A stretch of DNA of 64,000 nt from Gracilariopsis chorda (taxonomy: Eukaryota > Rhodophyta > Florideophyceae > Gracilariales > Gracilariaceae), in assembly GCA_003194525.1 (NCBI GenBank), contig NBIV01000011.1, forward strand, positions 372,001-436,000, read 5' to 3'. A program made the translations under genes and the position numbers. Positions 33,599-44,187 of the stretch are shown piece by piece. How positions within the stretch are numbered: position 1 is the stretch's first letter; each line of letters begins with the position of its first letter. The notes beneath the pieces are model-generated. The model saw nothing but the letters and a program-made list of their open reading frames with translations. It did no database searches and was not told the origin of the DNA.

Positions 33599-35166
33599 AA
33601 ACCTCATTTCGTGATTGATGGGTTTCTCTTTGTTTGGTTTCCTTCGCTCTTTTGGTTCATCGTGCTTGCAAAGCCTACGTGTTTCGAATCAAACTTTTTT
33701 TTTCTCGGAGATATTCGACTTGGTCCGTGTCCCTAGACAAAGCTACAGACGTATTGTATCCTCTTCATTTTTTTGAATGCACTGCATCTCAAAGTTCTTT
33801 TGCACACATTCCAATGTACATCTCGTGCCATGATGATTAACCAAAGTATGTCACATCCAAACAGCTTGTGTCATAACTCAACTTTTGCATCTCGAGAACA
33901 ACGCTTGGCTGTTTGCTCGCTACAAGGTACCAGCACATGTATCCAAATGCGCAGCTTCGCCCGTTTTGAATTACGATCTGCGAAATGCTTTCAGCCATCT
34001 TATCTCGTCATTTCCTCCTGTCGGTTTTCAGTTTGCATGATGACAATATCTCGCTTTTCCGTCTACTCGTTATCGCCACCGCTGCCGAATCTGTGCTTTG
34101 CCTATCATTCTGCAGATCGACGGTGATTCTGCAATTTCACCCCGGCTTATTCCACAGCAAGCTACAGCGGTGCGCTAAGGTTTGTGTTACGTAACGGCCA
34201 AGCATCTTTGTACCGTACTGTTGCGTAGGAAAGCTCTTGAGTATGTTCTTTTTCGATTCCACGCTCTGCAATACGGATGACTACAAGCTCTTTTTCTCCA
34301 TGGTTAGGAGCTGTTGCAATTCTCACTCACGAGAGTCCCATACAATAAGTGTCTAATGCACACCAGCTACGGTAGGTGTTTTTGCGACGCTCGTTTCATA
34401 GTGTCACTTTTGTCCGTAAGTTTAGCGCAGTACGTACGTAAAATAGCATAAACTGTAAACCTTATCGCTTTGAGAACAAAGTTACATGCTGCACGTGGCT
34501 ACAAACGGTAAGGGTCATCCTTCGAGTCTTAATCCTTTCATGTTGCGAGCAAATGCTCATGTGACAAATCATCGCCTTTTGGAGTATGACATGCTTTGTT
34601 AAGCTAAAGGGATTGCCAGCTAACCTTTTTAACCCTGGCTTACGTTATAGATACTGGGTAGGGAAGTTTAAGGCTGCAGGGTTACAGGGAGGTCCCAAGG
34701 ATAACCTTATCGTTACACCACCCTTCGTAATACTATCCTGTATCCACCACTGGTTTAGTTGCGGAAATATTAACCAAGGTGATATGTGTCGTACTGAGAG
34801 CCGTACTTACAAACACACACACGGTAGGGCTACTCTGTATTGCCTTCTATCTTGCTCAGCTGAGCGATTAAACTAACCCTACTGTCTCAAAGCGAAGTCC
34901 TGCATTTATTCATCCCGGCACGTCTCTCGAAAGAGCATAGTCACCGCAACGTTCTTGTTTATTGAAATTCGATTATTTATCCATAGTTTCTTGTAGATTG
35001 CGCTGCTGCGTCCCGAACAATAAAGGTCGACCTCTCTTGGTGTACGACGTTTGTGCTCGATCCTCATCTATAGTGCTTGAGCTTTTCGGCAATGCAAGCA
35101 AAAGGCGATGGTCGCCAATTCAAGTCCTCAACAAAAATTGTCTCCGAGAATCAGTCTCTGTCAGCA
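33599..35166. other. Intergenic, no gene seen
   Basis: This 1.57-kb stretch has only short chance frames. A T-run at 33692-33702 could belong to the 3' end of the methyltransferase transcript. Nothing else is recognised. Confidence 0.6.
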
Positions 35167-36195
35167 CTAGTCATCCCTAGGCGTCGAAAGGCAAGTTTTG
35201 ATATCTTCTAACGTGAACTTTGCCAAGACTGATCTGTCCTGGTCCAAAATCTCATTTGTCGGGTTGTAGAGATTATGGGTACCAATCTCAGACCTAGTCG
35301 TTTCCACATCGACAGCATTTTTCACACCGGTCATAGACGTCTTCGATGAATTTGATACTTCCGCCTGTCCCGGTTTCCACAACGAAAACTCGTCATCATT
35401 TTCAGGAACAAGATGAGTACCAAGTGGCTCATAGCCTGTAGGCCTTACACCCGAACTGCGACTGATCTGCACCTCAGCTGTAGATGAAGCAGCCTGATTT
35501 TTCGAAAGTTCTTCAAAGTTTGAACTCCCCTTGGGGAATGTGAGAGACGTCGCAGAACATGGTGGTATTGCCAAATGCTCAACGCGTCCAGCTGTAGGAT
35601 GAAAGACGGACGAGAGCCCGGAAGAAGAAAGGAGAATAGTTCTAAAGATCGATATGAGTCGCTCCTCCGGGGGTGGAGCTCTTTTGAGACAATTCACGAG
35701 CTCACGAAGTGTTTTGTTTTCCCTAGCAAGACGTGCGCATGCGGTTTCAAGCGTTTTGATGTGTGCGGCATTTCGGAGACGAGTACGCAAACTGCGTTCA
35801 CGTCCTTTTCGATTCCGCTCGGCTCTTCTCTCTTCCTGAGTCAGGTCGTTTCCCTGGTTGGAATTTTCGAAATCCGAAACTGGACGATGTACAAGTCCAA
35901 GTTCCGGAACTATGTCTTCTTCATAAGACGCTCTCGACAGACAACCCTTCAGTATGTTGCACAATCTCAGTGATAATCCAGTGCTATCCAAAGAGTTGGC
36001 ACTACTATGCTGAAGCTGGTATTTTTGCAGGCCAGGAATATCAACTGCTCTCATTTTCGTTCGTACCAGCTGCGTATCGCGTAACTGTGAAGAAGGTGAC
36101 AGATCACATTGATGCTCTCTCTCCGGTTCCACATTCCTAACAACAAGATTCAACTCCTCTCTCAGAGCACCGACGCTCCAAGGACAGGCTTCCAT
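35167..36195 (-). CDS. bZIP transcription factor
   Basis: The protein has 342 aa from the ATG at 36195. Residues about 120-175 form a basic region (ERRAERNRKGRERSLRTRLR) followed by a leucine zipper with Leu at four successive heptad positions (LETACAR, LARENKT, LRELVNC, L). The spacing Asn-x7-Arg of classical bZIPs is slightly altered: the residue after seven is Leu and the next is Arg. DNA specificity may therefore be non-standard (inference). The flanking parts are hydrophilic and of low similarity to anything I know. It would act in the nucleus as a dimer. Confidence 0.72.
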   Translation of the reverse strand: MEACPWSVGALREELNLVVRNVEPEREHQCDLSPSSQLRDTQLVRTKMRAVDIPGLQKYQLQHSSANSLDSTGLSLRLCNILKGCLSRASYEEDIVPELGLVHRPVSDFENSNQGNDLTQEERRAERNRKGRERSLRTRLRNAAHIKTLETACARLARENKTLRELVNCLKRAPPPEERLISIFRTILLSSSGLSSVFHPTAGRVEHLAIPPCSATSLTFPKGSSNFEELSKNQAASSTAEVQISRSSGVRPTGYEPLGTHLVPENDDEFSLWKPGQAEVSNSSKTSMTGVKNAVDVETTRSEIGTHNLYNPTNEILDQDRSVLAKFTLEDIKTCLSTPRDD

Positions 36196-37075
36196 CTCCG
36201 GCAACTTGAATACCTAAAGTTAGTTACCAGAGTAATGAAAAGCAAGATCCGGCTTCTACTGTCATACCATGTCAACTTCTATTCCGACACAGACAGGATG
36301 TGGTTGTGGTAGTTGAGTAACTTCTTGTAATTAAGGACGATGCTCAGAAGCTGCGTAACGTGTCGTAGATGTCTAAAGAGCGCTTGTGGAAGCAAGACGA
36401 AACTTTGCGAATTATAAAACGGTTCTACACCTGATAGTCTCCTTAACATAGATAGCTCCCCCTTCGATGAAATGTTCCACGTCCGCTTTCCACTCGTCTT
36501 TCAACCTTTTGAGCCTCTCTGTGAGATACTTACCGAAACGTCGCGCCTGACGTCAGTTGCGGGCGATCAAATGCGGTTGTACATTCTGTGAAAATTAAAC
36601 CGAGACGAAAGGGTTACCACTGGAAATCAACCCCGACGTGCTCTACTTCCGTTAAATTGAAAGAAAAAGAGCTGGAGGCATATCGATATGTGAAATTAAC
36701 GTGCAGCAGCAACTCTCGTCATCGAGGTGTGGCCGTGTTTCCTCATCCGTTTGGAGAAGCGATATGAAGCGGCCACTGGAGCTCTAATAACAGTACCTTC
36801 TCGTTCATCAAAGAACCGTTAGAATATCACCGGGTAGACTGCAGAGACTTCTTGACAGAGAGGGATTCTTCTTAGAATGGCACCTCCTATAGCAATCTCG
36901 GAATTAGAAATACGAGCACAAGTAATACGAGATGTTTCCTTTTCTTTTCTTGGGAAGTGCTGCGTGCTTCGACCCACTCTTCACCAGTGGAAAGAGTTGT
37001 GAAAGATAGCATTAGCAAACGCCTCATAGAGCATACCATGGACAAGAAGAAGATACACCTTGTAGAGCGGCGTAT
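36196..37075. other. Intergenic between bZIP and the Pol I subunit gene
   Basis: I see no gene in these 880 bp. They must contain the promoter of the bZIP gene and the 3' end of the RPA12-like transcript. Confidence 0.6.
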
Positions 37076-37514
37076 TCAAGAATGGACAGAAAACTTGTGG
37101 CCACAGTTCTTGTTTAGACAAGTATAGAATATAGTCTGGCCCTCATCTACTCCTCGCAATTGCGCCGTTGTGAAAGAAAGCTTCGAATGACCACATTTGG
37201 GACAATCATCGTCAATGGTAGCATCATCCGCTTTCACCTTTTCGCTTGTTTGACCGTACAGTTGAAGAAGAAGCTCTGAACGCTCCATTTGTAAAACTTC
37301 CACAGACTTCTTCAGCTGCGAAGTAATTTCACTTAAATCGGCTTTCAAAACACAGTTACGTAAACAGTGGAGTTAATATCTGCTGGGGCGCGCCGAAGAA
37401 AGAAAGACCAAACCTACTTCTTGTATCACATTGTGTGCACTTCACTTGTTGCTGTCCGCTATCAATGATTTCTCGAAAGGCGCCGCAGAAAGAACAAAAC
37501 AGAACGTTCTCCAT
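37076..37514 (-). CDS. RNA polymerase I subunit RPA12-like (2 exons)
   Basis: Two exons, 37514-37418 and 37341-37076 on the minus strand with a 76-nt GT/AG intron, give 120 aa, the usual length of RPA12/A12.2. Exon 1 encodes an N-terminal zinc ribbon (MENVLFCSFCGAF, then VKCTQCDT). Exon 2 encodes the TFIIS-like C-terminal ribbon (DCPKCGHSKLSFTTAQLRG, DEGQTIFYTC, NCGHKF). The DE pair of the catalytic hairpin is present, so transcript cleavage by Pol I should be supported (family knowledge). The first ribbon is visible only if the intron is removed, because exon 1 is just 97 nt. RPB9 or RPC11 are alternatives. The short length and the linker favour RPA12. Confidence 0.85.
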
Positions 37515-38649
37515 CGAGGTCGTGGCACATGTACAACGTTAGGATATAGAAACAAACGGAGGCGATTTTGTAGTGCTTGGAGCTTTCTACGTATAGCTTT
37601 ATAGCTTTCCAGGAAGCAAAACTACTTTCTTGGGAAGTAAAAGTAACGAGTACGTTACTTCACAAATGCTGAAGGTGTTATCCGGGCGTCGCTTCCTAGC
37701 TGAGGACGGATCGCTTTAGGATCAACCGAGTCGTTTACGAAGGTAGCAATCTTAACCCCGGGTTGGCTACGACCCAGGAGGGGAAAATTAAAAAAAAAAC
37801 TGCAAGGTGGATTGCTACACGCAGCCCCGGCAATGCCGGGGCTACGTGTAGCAATCCATCGGCTGGCCGACATTCGACCTTCACGCGTCAAAAGGACGGC
37901 GGGATTCTCCCGGCACTGTTCAGCCCTTTCTCCCTAATACCAATGGAATCATACCAGACCTTCAATGCGGGGAGCTCAACAGTCTAGCGTGAACATCTCC
38001 AACTGGCGTATTTCATACAGTTTTTCCTATGGTTCAACAATAAAAGGACAATGAGATGACCATGTTGGGACTGTTGTTTCTTCCTTCACTGCCGCAAGTA
38101 GTGCCATTCCTTCCTCTATCTCACACCAGCTGCACAGAATGGAATTGGACTACATAGCTCTTGAAGCAATGTACAGGATAGCTCAAAATGGGAAAGAAGC
38201 GAGCGTTTGTTTGAAGCGAATGTAATGCTATTTGCGGAATTAATGCCCAGTGTCTGAAGGAGGAGAAGTTCTTCTAGCTTTGCTGACCGGAAGATCAGGC
38301 GAAGTGTTCTGGATACGGCGAATTCTTCAGTCACTGCATGAACTGCAGTGAGTGACACAGCCGAAAGGTTGGGACCATTTAATTAGAAGAACTATTATCA
38401 CAAAGTGTGGAAGTACGGACGGTCTTTGAATTAATTAGAGTTTGAGGCACGCGTTTGTGACCATGAACTTGTCACAGCTTCAATCGAAGCCCATCGCAAG
38501 CCTGTACTGGTTGAGCACGCGGACTTAAGACTGAATTCCGGACCCCCACCCGAAAAGACGGATAGAAGACTTACCCTGCTCACTTGTTACGCATTCACCT
38601 ACATTCTTGACAACTCAGGACCCTATAACTTTTGAAGAAGGATATAAAA
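37515..38649. other. Intergenic, with one long palindrome
   Basis: No gene is supported. Both strands of the palindrome at 37808-37858 give short open frames with the same peptide, which is a consequence of the symmetry and not evidence of coding. An A-run lies at about 37790-37799. Confidence 0.6.
37808..37858. repeat. 25-bp near-perfect palindrome
   Basis: Arms 37808-37832 and 37834-37858 pair with one mismatch around a single central base. The core is GC-rich (AGCCCCGGCA). It could form a cruciform in DNA or a hairpin in RNA. It might be a foldback mobile-element relic. Confidence 0.8.
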
Positions 38650-39285
38650 ATGAAGATCGCGATTGTCGTATACCTCTTGCTGGCCATCGTGTCATCGGGT
38701 TTCGCACAAACAGGAAATAAGAAGATCGTCCTGAAAGTGAATCTGGGCGGAGGACCCGTTAATGATTTCATTGGGGAGGAGCAGCTCATGGATATGGAAG
38801 CCTTTGCGAAGAATGTTGCTCGAGTCCCTATTGCGAACACTGATCAACAACAAGTGTTCCAGTCTCAACGCTTTTCTCGGGAGGGCGACTTTACTATGCG
38901 GGTTCCAGTGCCCGATGGTATTTACTCAGTCACTCTTCTATTTTCTGAAACGTACCAGAAGGCATGTGCGCCGGGAGGCCGCGTTTTCGATGTTTCCTTA
39001 GGAACTCCAGTGTCCGGAGTAAGTCGAGTTATTGAGAACTTTGATGTGTTCCAAGCTGCAGGGTGTGCTTCTGCTTACGGTCAGAAGTTCGACAAAGTTC
39101 CTTCAAAGGAAGGTATTGTCGTGCATCTTACTAGAAAAGCGCAACACCCGGCACTGTGCGGTTTTATTGTTGAGGGCTTCCCCGCACCGAAAGGGGATGG
39201 CTCAGAGTACAAGGCCATTGATCGTTCCACTCCTGACCAGAATGCAGGAGGAATGAACGGTGATGCAGCACCTCTCATGTCTTGA
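38650..39285 (+). CDS. Secreted malectin-like protein
   Basis: The protein has 211 aa. A signal peptide (MKIAIVVYLLLAIVSSGFAQ) is followed by one malectin-type beta-sandwich at about residues 25-175: IVLKVNLGGG at the start, VFQSQRF, FTMRVPVPDGIYSVTLLFSE and GRVFDVSLG. This order is characteristic of malectin domains, which bind glucose-rich disaccharides or cell-wall sugars (family knowledge). There is no membrane anchor after the domain and no ER retention signal, so it is probably extracellular. The tail of about 35 residues is hydrophilic. It may act in cell-wall recognition (inference). Confidence 0.8.
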   Translation: MKIAIVVYLLLAIVSSGFAQTGNKKIVLKVNLGGGPVNDFIGEEQLMDMEAFAKNVARVPIANTDQQQVFQSQRFSREGDFTMRVPVPDGIYSVTLLFSETYQKACAPGGRVFDVSLGTPVSGVSRVIENFDVFQAAGCASAYGQKFDKVPSKEGIVVHLTRKAQHPALCGFIVEGFPAPKGDGSEYKAIDRSTPDQNAGGMNGDAAPLMS

Positions 39286-39821
39286 ATCCCATGGCAAGAT
39301 TTGTTTTGACGCATCACAGAAGCAATCAATCATCAACGCAGATACTGCGAAATGGGTTTCGTTTCAGAATGGAAGTGAGGCTGTGATGTGGTGATAGGCA
39401 GACTTGATACATTTCTGCATGAAAGTCTAGCGAGGGGAAAAAGCCATTCTTACCCACAAATGCTTCCACGTCTTCACCAACCGCAGCAGGTACCAGAGTA
39501 AACAAACACGTATTTATTCATGTTGATTCACGCTTGTACACTTAAAAGTTGTTTATACTTTTCCACCTGACATTCATTTATCCATTGCAGCCTTTCAGGT
39601 AAATTCTCTCTTGAAACACCCGTTTACGAACGGTGGTCGGGAGTAACGCTCCAGTCTGCACTTATTCTTGTGAATACCGCTCAATCTATGTTGAGGACAG
39701 AATTTATGACCTTCGACAGTTGATTTTAAGTGATGAGGAAGTACGTGCTAAACAGTGACGACAGGTATATAGTCAGTGTATGGTGATCATCCCATTCCTT
39801 GGAATTTCGGATTTGACGACT
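39286..39821. other. Intergenic, nothing recognised
   Basis: This is 536 bp of AT-richer sequence between two genes for secreted proteins on the same strand. It presumably holds the terminator of the first and the promoter of the second. Confidence 0.6.
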
Positions 39822-40780
39822 ATGGTACTGAACACCCGAGTCATCTTCTTTGCTTTCGTCCTTCTCTTCGTTGACCAAGCCTTCGCAACTGATGATGCAG
39901 GTTCTTTCATTGACGTTGCGGATATTGGCCAGCTGCCCGAGATATATCACAAGATTGTCAACGATATCCGAACATTAGAACGCCCAGTAGCCCCTGCAAA
40001 GCACTTTGATGTGAACAGTTTCACCCCGTTCTGTAACAATTTCACAGTTCCAAAGGATATTCCTGAGATTGACGCGGAATGCTTGCGATGGGAGGTAAGC
40101 CATCTTTAGAAACTGAGAGCGGGCTTCCACCTGCACCGAAACAGGCGATACACTAACACTACGCATCCGCCTTTTTCGTTTCCTCTTGATGTGTGTAGGA
40201 ACACGAACTTGATATGCTGCTGATGTATATTGACCTCATCGTAACGGGAATGGATGAGACCCTTGCAAAGAAGTTCTATGGAGAAATTCGGTGCCTTTCT
40301 CGTGAAAATATTCAGCGGCTTACCCACTTGAACGCCTGGCAAGTGTGCTTCTCATATGATTACTCTGAGTTAATTGGGAACCTTCTTGCAAAATACATCA
40401 ACGAGGACATTGAATTGACGAACCCAACACTCTTCTTGCCAACATCGTCTCGAACACCGAGTTCGCTTCCCGCGTTTTCAAAGTTTCTATACGGTTATAA
40501 GAGAAGCTACAGCTCATCGTTCTTGTTGAATGTCTTCCACAAAAGCAATACGTTTCACCACTACCGCTCGTCCAGACTTAGGTCACAGACTTCGTGTTGC
40601 AAAGCCTGTGCGCAGGTCAACTACTTTGTGAACCTCGGCGCGAACGAATGTAGGTACAATCCGTTGGGAAGGCATTGCTGTCACCTCGCCTGCAAGTCGT
40701 TATCACATCTGAAAATCGGTGCAGCCAGTTCGATTAACTACTGCTGTTCGCGATCTGCCCCAAAAACGTGCCTACGATAA
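39822..40780 (+). CDS. Secreted Cys-rich protein, unknown (2 exons)
   Basis: Exons 39822-40094 and 40199-40780 with a 104-nt intron (GTAAGC...TAG) give 284 aa. The start at 39822 opens a signal peptide (MVLNTRVIFFAFVLLFVDQA); an in-frame ATG at 39780 is possible. The middle is helical and acidic. The C-terminal 80 residues carry at least 12 Cys with CC pairs (TSCCKACAQ, GRHCCHLACK, NYCCSRSAP), suggesting a disulphide-rich knot. I do not recognise a family. Together with the malectin-like gene just upstream it forms a pair of secreted-protein genes. A lineage-specific extracellular role is likely (inference). Confidence 0.6.
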
Positions 40781-41163
40781 CAGGAGCACTCACGTGCTAT
40801 CGGTGCTGGATAAACAGAACTTCGGAATCCATGTCATACCACTCATACAAACCAAACTGGGAATTCGCGAAATAGGACACTGGGTTGGGAACATGAACAT
40901 AGTAAAAAGACTGTTTTCCGATTGTAGCTATTTCAATTTCATTGATTGTGTATAAGGTTAGTTTTGCACCAGAGCCAGAGTGAGTATTGCACCTCCATCG
41001 CTTCTTGATGCAAATCTCTCAGAAGTATCCTTCCGCGCTATTCGTACGAACGACTGCTACCACATACACCATAAGCCAGAGTCCCAAACCCAAACCTTGC
41101 CATCTAGGGAACTACAGTGCGCAAAACATGCTGAAATCAAATCGAATCTTATCAGTGACTTCC
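40781..41163. other. Short convergent intergenic region
   Basis: This lies between the 3' ends of the Cys-rich protein gene (plus) and the TPS-TPP gene (minus). No feature is recognised. Confidence 0.6.
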
Positions 41164-44100
41164 TCAACGCTCTAACGACTGTGGCAATGATCCTGGCTGA
41201 AGAGAATCTAGGATGCCGGAAGACGAGGCTGGTGCATTGTTTGTTGGCCCGTCCCGGGAATCGCTCCGTGCTGCAAGCGGTCTCATATCTTCCAACGTGG
41301 AGCTCCGTACGTGAGTTGCACTTCCAGGTAAAGCAATCTCTGTAATATTCTCGATCAGCAACGCAACGTCACCCGAACTCCGTAGGTAGTACCTAGCATT
41401 ACTTGGCTTCACACCAACTGTTGTAGTGAAGAGTTTGCTGTCTGTTGCAGCCACCTCCTTTGACAACACCTCAAACATGTCCTCGTCAGTTCTGTCATCT
41501 CCGCAGCACAGAATGAAGTCTGGGGTTTGCCCAAGGTCGTCTAGTATTCTGCGAACCATCGTTCCTTTGTTAACATCCGACAGCCGCACCTGTAACCACC
41601 CTTGCCCATTGACGACTTGAACCTCGAATGGGGTCATCAAGGTCTCAACGTGGTCATGCATTTCTTTAGATTGCCAGTTACCAAATTCTGGATCAGCTGC
41701 TAGGTAGTGCCATACAAGCCCTGCTGACTTCTCCTCAATGTAAGACCCATCTGTTCTCTCTGTGTAAACCTGCATCAAGTTCTTCACAATTTCAATCCAC
41801 GAAAGATCGCAGTCGGGCGCTGTGGTTTCAAACTCTGTAGAACCGGGCTTCTTGTAATAGAAACCGTGTTCCGCAGCTATTCCCAAAGACTGCATTTGTG
41901 GAACATGGAAGCCCTCGGCGTCCACACCACGTCCCGATAAGATTATCACGGTGCAGTTCTCTTGCTGCGCGAGCAGGTTAAGGTTGCGCAGAACGTCATC
42001 CGTCGGACGCGCCCATTTATGCGCCAGATACGACGTTTCAGCGTCAATTGGGGTAAGAGTTCCGTCGTAGTCAAACAAGAACAACTTGCGACGAGACTCT
42101 CTGAAAGCTTTGACTACATCGCGTGAGTTGAGGAGTTTGAAGTCTCGGAATTCCAGTCGTCGGAATCCTCGCCCGCGACTCAATCCTAGACGAACAACTT
42201 CTTGCACTTGCTCTTCAGCTTCACTCAAATCACGTAGGAAAGATTGGCACCACAGCACAGAACTGTGGCCCTCTACGTACTTGCGATCGGCTTCATGCTT
42301 CCGGAAAATCTCCCCTGGTTTCGAGTCGCTGTTCTGAATAACGTTGTCAATAGCATCCCGAACCTCATGTATGTCCCACGGATTCACGCGCACAGCTGAT
42401 GAAAGTGCTCGAGAGCAACCAGTGAACTCAGAGAGGATGAGTTGGCCGTTCGAGTGTGGTGTTGCAACAAGGTACTCATAGGGAATAAGGTTAAGACCAT
42501 CGCGAATTGGAGTAATAAGCATAGCGTTACAAACGGAGTAAATAGCGATACGTTCGTCAAAGCTAATAGATTCTTCAATGTAAACAACAGGCTTATGAGC
42601 TCGCGTTCCGAATTTGGCATTAATTCTGTCAACGAGTTCTCTCACTTCACTTCTGACCGTCTCTTCGACGCGAGCGGCCTTCGGAAGCGCAACTTGAATC
42701 AGTACAACTCTTGATCGCACTCGGTCAGACGCACTCTCCAAGTAGTTCTCGAAGGCAATAAGTTTGAGCGCGATACCTTTTATAACATCCAGATCGTCAA
42801 CGGCACCCAAGACAATCTTCGAATTGTAGCGGGTCTCATACTCTGCAATTCTTTGACGCACGTGCGGCATAGTGAGCGTGTCACTGAAGCGCTGCGGATC
42901 AACGCCAATATGACTGACACGAATAGTAACATGACGACCTTCGTACTCAATACCAAGATTTCCTCGCTTGGCCTCATGCTCAAGGTTGAGCAACCGAACA
43001 CAACAAGACAGAAAATGTCTGGCATAATCAAAGAGATGGAAACCGAGCATAGACGAACTGAGCAGGCCTTTGAGAAGTTCATTTCGAACTGGCAGCATAC
43101 GGAAGATTTCAGAACTAGGCCATGGGATATGCAAATAAAAGCCGACCCGTACTCCACTGATCTTGATTCGCAGGTAATAAGGCAAGAGCATCAAGTGATA
43201 ATCATGAACCCATATGAGATGACCATCATAATGCTCAACAATCTTTTGGCTAAACATTCGATTAACGCGTTGGTACGCATACCAAGTGGTGTCGTCAAAG
43301 CGTTTTGTTTTGCGATTGGTATCGCTGGCATTGTTGATCATATGAAACGCTGGCCACAGCACGTTTTTGCAAAAGCCCTGATAGAATTTACGCATGACAT
43401 CTGCGGTGAGGAAGACAGGGACACAGCTGAATTTTTCGAGCAAGGTAGAAGAGATGTGGTCACGATCGGAGAGTGGGACGGGTTCCGAGGAGTTGAGGAT
43501 GCCAACCCACAAGGGTTTTATGTTACGCTGTTCCAAACCCCTTCTGAGCCCCGTTGAGGTGAGATAAAGTGCGTCATCGTCCCAAGCAAAGGACCAGTGA
43601 CCGTTTGCGTCACGTTCGGCGATGATTGGGAGACGGTAGAGGGCAATGATGACAGAATCAGGTTCCGCGCTCGAGGAACTGATGCTAGCGCTGTACTTGG
43701 CATCATCCAGAGAATCTTCCGGCTTGGGGGATATGGAATGGATAGATCGCGGGGTGGTGCGAATACGGTTTGGATCATCGTTGTTTAAAATGCCAAATTG
43801 GCCCTCATCCACAAGCATGGTTGAGGCGGGGATGGTTTGAATGACGCGACGTTCCTCAAAAGGTTCTGGAATAGGGAGAGTGTCGTTGGGGGGATAGTCT
43901 TCTTGACCGTGTACGGAGAGGTCTCGAACGGCATCTTCTAGGGTGGGATCGGGGGTTGCTCCGGGGACACAATAGTATTTGTAGTTGTAGGTACGGTTTG
44001 CAGGGAGAGTTAGACTGATGCGCCAGGTGGGGAATTCTCGCACGCTGGTTGTGAGTTCAATTCCGCGGACGGGGTCTCCGCCGCCGAGGTCCTCGTGGTC

Positions 44101-44187
44101 TCCGACGAGGCGCAGGCGCTGGCCGAACTGAGTCTCGCAGTGAACGACGAAGGTGACGCGCGTCTCCTCGGCGGAGATACGCACCAT
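41164..44187 (-). CDS. CBM20-TPS-TPP fusion (trehalose- or floridoside-phosphate type)
   Basis: This intronless gene encodes 1007 aa. A CBM20 starch-binding domain (about residues 8-95: RVTFVVHCETQFGQRLRLVG, TWRISLTLP, YNYKYYCV) precedes a GT20 synthase domain (about 190-660, with WVHDYHLMLLPYYLR and GFHLFDYARHFL) and a HAD phosphatase domain (about 695-960, with FDYDGTLTPID and GDDRTDEDMFE). The phosphatase Asp residues are intact, so both activities are plausible. In plants such class II proteins make or sense trehalose-6-phosphate. In red algae related proteins have been assigned to isofloridoside-phosphate synthesis from UDP-galactose and glycerol-3-phosphate (family knowledge), so the sugar donor and acceptor are not settled by sequence alone. 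The CBM20 suggests targeting to floridean starch in the cytosol. Confidence 0.9.
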   Translation of the reverse strand: MVRISAEETRVTFVVHCETQFGQRLRLVGDHEDLGGGDPVRGIELTTSVREFPTWRISLTLPANRTYNYKYYCVPGATPDPTLEDAVRDLSVHGQEDYPPNDTLPIPEPFEERRVIQTIPASTMLVDEGQFGILNNDDPNRIRTTPRSIHSISPKPEDSLDDAKYSASISSSSAEPDSVIIALYRLPIIAERDANGHWSFAWDDDALYLTSTGLRRGLEQRNIKPLWVGILNSSEPVPLSDRDHISSTLLEKFSCVPVFLTADVMRKFYQGFCKNVLWPAFHMINNASDTNRKTKRFDDTTWYAYQRVNRMFSQKIVEHYDGHLIWVHDYHLMLLPYYLRIKISGVRVGFYLHIPWPSSEIFRMLPVRNELLKGLLSSSMLGFHLFDYARHFLSCCVRLLNLEHEAKRGNLGIEYEGRHVTIRVSHIGVDPQRFSDTLTMPHVRQRIAEYETRYNSKIVLGAVDDLDVIKGIALKLIAFENYLESASDRVRSRVVLIQVALPKAARVEETVRSEVRELVDRINAKFGTRAHKPVVYIEESISFDERIAIYSVCNAMLITPIRDGLNLIPYEYLVATPHSNGQLILSEFTGCSRALSSAVRVNPWDIHEVRDAIDNVIQNSDSKPGEIFRKHEADRKYVEGHSSVLWCQSFLRDLSEAEEQVQEVVRLGLSRGRGFRRLEFRDFKLLNSRDVVKAFRESRRKLFLFDYDGTLTPIDAETSYLAHKWARPTDDVLRNLNLLAQQENCTVIILSGRGVDAEGFHVPQMQSLGIAAEHGFYYKKPGSTEFETTAPDCDLSWIEIVKNLMQVYTERTDGSYIEEKSAGLVWHYLAADPEFGNWQSKEMHDHVETLMTPFEVQVVNGQGWLQVRLSDVNKGTMVRRILDDLGQTPDFILCCGDDRTDEDMFEVLSKEVAATDSKLFTTTVGVKPSNARYYLRSSGDVALLIENITEIALPGSATHVRSSTLEDMRPLAARSDSRDGPTNNAPASSSGILDSLQPGSLPQSLER

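Noticed and set aside
37655-37987. Two opposite frames encoding the same peptide
   Set aside because: The identity follows from the palindrome at 37808-37858 being read on both strands.
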